Shown in pieces: positions 5,614 through 6,536 of a stretch of 6,536 nucleotides of DNA; the stretch's first letter is position 1; the number at the start of each line of letters is the position of its first letter. Origin of the DNA: Fibrobacterota bacterium (GTDB lineage Bacteria; Fibrobacterota; Chitinivibrionia; Chitinivibrionales; JANQEN01); assembly GCA_030619215.1 (NCBI GenBank), contig JAUXBV010000203.1, forward strand, positions 1 to 6,536, given 5' to 3'. The position numbers and the translations under genes were made by a program. The notes under the pieces were generated by a model. That model did no database searches. It was not told where the DNA came from and saw only the letters and a list, made by a program, of their open reading frames with translations.

Positions 5614-6536
5614 TTATGGGTCCTGCAGCTCCTGCCAATTACTTTCTGCAGAATAGGTGTCCAGCCAGATTTTAATTGGCGGCGCCACATCATGCAGTCT
5701 ATTATGCACGACCGATAAATACTCAAGCTTTTTCAAGCCCGGTATAGTTGATGGTAAATATGCCAACTTATTATAACCCAAATTAAGGTGCATCAAATGC
5801 GTAAGGTTTCCTATGGTTTGCGGAAGCCCGGTCAGGTTATTTCTCAGCAAAGACAAATAAGTAAGAGAAGAAATCGCACCGATTGATTCAGGAAGAGAGT
5901 CGAGGCTGTTATCTTGTAGCCGAAGAAGCCGCAGTCGTAATTTACTGACAATAGAAGGTAAAACAACTATACCGCGATTTGCCAGGTCGAGCTCATAAAT
6001 CCGCCCGTTTACCGTACTGGTAACAGACGAGACAGGGATATCATTAAGAGCGTTTGAATCAAGAATAGTCCTGACTGCAAGTGTGTCACGCCAGAAAGCA
6101 AACGGGAGAAGAAATGTGCCGGCATCACGGTTTTCCGCCGGGTCAACAGTAATAGTATCGGCCTCGAGTATACCATGTGACGGATTGCCGCTTATTACCC
6201 GGATTATATGAGTACCGGCAGGCAGCCCGCCAAAAACAAACTCACCGGTTGTATCCACTAACTGCACCCTGTCAATACCATAAATCTGTATATAGATATT
6301 TTCTGAAATCGGGATGCTTTCTCTGTCCACTATACCATAAAAACCTGCTGATGGCTGTAATTGTATTGTGTCAAGGTTAACCTTTCCAGGGATAAAAGTA
6401 TTTATATTGCACCTGACAAGAACCGCATTCCTATATTCGTGGTTAATTTCGATGATATAACTACCGGTATCAACAGAATCAATAATAAAGCTCCCGATAG
6501 AATTAGTAACTACATCCGGAACTCTTTCTGTTTGAA
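5614..6536 (-). CDS. Carboxypeptidase-regulatory-like / leucine-rich-repeat surface protein (5' end outside window)
   Basis: The frame is open from the window edge to TAA at 5616-5614, giving 306 visible residues, so the GTG at 6330 is internal and not a start. The N-terminal part carries two small beta-sandwich repeats of the carboxypeptidase-regulatory/SpaA type. Their marks are S-I-G-S-F-I-I-D-S-V-D-T-G-S-Y (about residues 12-26) and D-T-T-G-E-F-V-F-G-G-L-P-A-G-T-H (about 94-109). From about residue 179 to 283 there are four or five leucine-rich repeats of the bacterial L-x-x-L-x-L-x-x-N-x-L-x-x-L-P type (for example Y-L-S-L-L-R-N-N-L-T-G-L-P). Such proteins are normally exported and bind other proteins or glycans; no catalytic motif is visible. 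The end is an ordinary C-terminus without the sorting-type tail seen in the next genes. This architecture is familiar from Fibrobacterota/Chitinivibrionia-like genomes (from memory). The ligand is unknown. Confidence 0.85.
   Translation of the reverse strand, partial: QTERVPDVVTNSIGSFIIDSVDTGSYIIEINHEYRNAVLVRCNINTFIPGKVNLDTIQLQPSAGFYGIVDRESIPISENIYIQIYGIDRVQLVDTTGEFVFGGLPAGTHIIRVISGNPSHGILEADTITVDPAENRDAGTFLLPFAFWRDTLAVRTILDSNALNDIPVSSVTSTVNGRIYELDLANRGIVVLPSIVSKLRLRLLRLQDNSLDSLPESIGAISSLTYLSLLRNNLTGLPQTIGNLTHLMHLNLGYNKLAYLPSTIPGLKKLEYLSVVHNRLHDVAPPIKIWLDTYSAESNWQELQDP

Noticed and set aside
5614..6330. GTG 6330 as the start of the leucine-rich-repeat gene
   Set aside because: The frame is open and domain-like up to the window edge, with another regulatory-like repeat upstream of this codon.

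Overview
The window is a compact gene block read entirely on the minus strand. In transcription order it runs from the high-coordinate end to the low-coordinate end. Six genes are supported: (1) the 3' part of a large cell-surface or secreted protein with carboxypeptidase-regulatory-like repeats and leucine-rich repeats (6536-5614, 5' end outside the window); (2) a secreted arylsulfotransferase-family beta-propeller protein (5577-3898); (3) a small STAS-domain protein (3852-3499); (4) a secreted YtcJ-like metal-dependent amidohydrolase (3464-1494); (5) a secreted iodothyronine-deiodinase-like selenoprotein whose reading frame crosses an in-frame TGA (1416-571); (6) the 5' part of a secreted endonuclease/exonuclease/phosphatase-fold protein (551-1, 3' end outside the window). 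The gaps are 36, 45, 34, 77 and 19 bp, so most or all of the block could be one transcript. The 77-bp gap before the selenoprotein is the only one with room for a separate promoter or a weak terminator.

The main result is gene 5. A simple ORF caller breaks it into a short ORF ending at TGA (1254-1252) and a second ORF starting at an internal GTG (1230). Both halves are in the same frame, and both match the deiodinase/thioredoxin fold on their own side of the TGA. The TGA falls at the family's catalytic selenocysteine: G-N-F-C-[TGA]-P-A-F here, against G-S-C-T-U-P-x-F in vertebrate deiodinases. The family's E-A-H-A motif follows 32 residues later. A hairpin directly after the TGA is a candidate bacterial SECIS element. 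The product is 281 residues with Sec at position 55.

Genes 2, 4 and 5 each combine an N-terminal signal peptide with a C-terminal beta-sandwich tail of the type IX secretion (Por) sorting type, ending in an aliphatic pair plus Lys. This implies a Gram-negative of the FCB (Fibrobacterota-Chlorobiota-Bacteroidota) group. The upstream protein, with D-S-x-G-x-[FY] and L-P-A-G-T-H type repeats followed by leucine-rich repeats, recalls Fibrobacterota/Chitinivibrionia genomes. Clear GGAGG-type ribosome binding sites before genes 3, 4 and 5 argue against a typical Bacteroidota genome. The host must make Sec (SelA/SelB/SelC/SelD); none of those genes is in the window. The taxonomic call is an inference.

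What the genes do together is not proven. A sulfotransferase-like propeller, an amidohydrolase and a deiodinase-like redox protein, all exported, would fit extracytoplasmic modification of phenolic or halogenated aromatic compounds. The STAS protein would be the only cytoplasmic, possibly regulatory, member.
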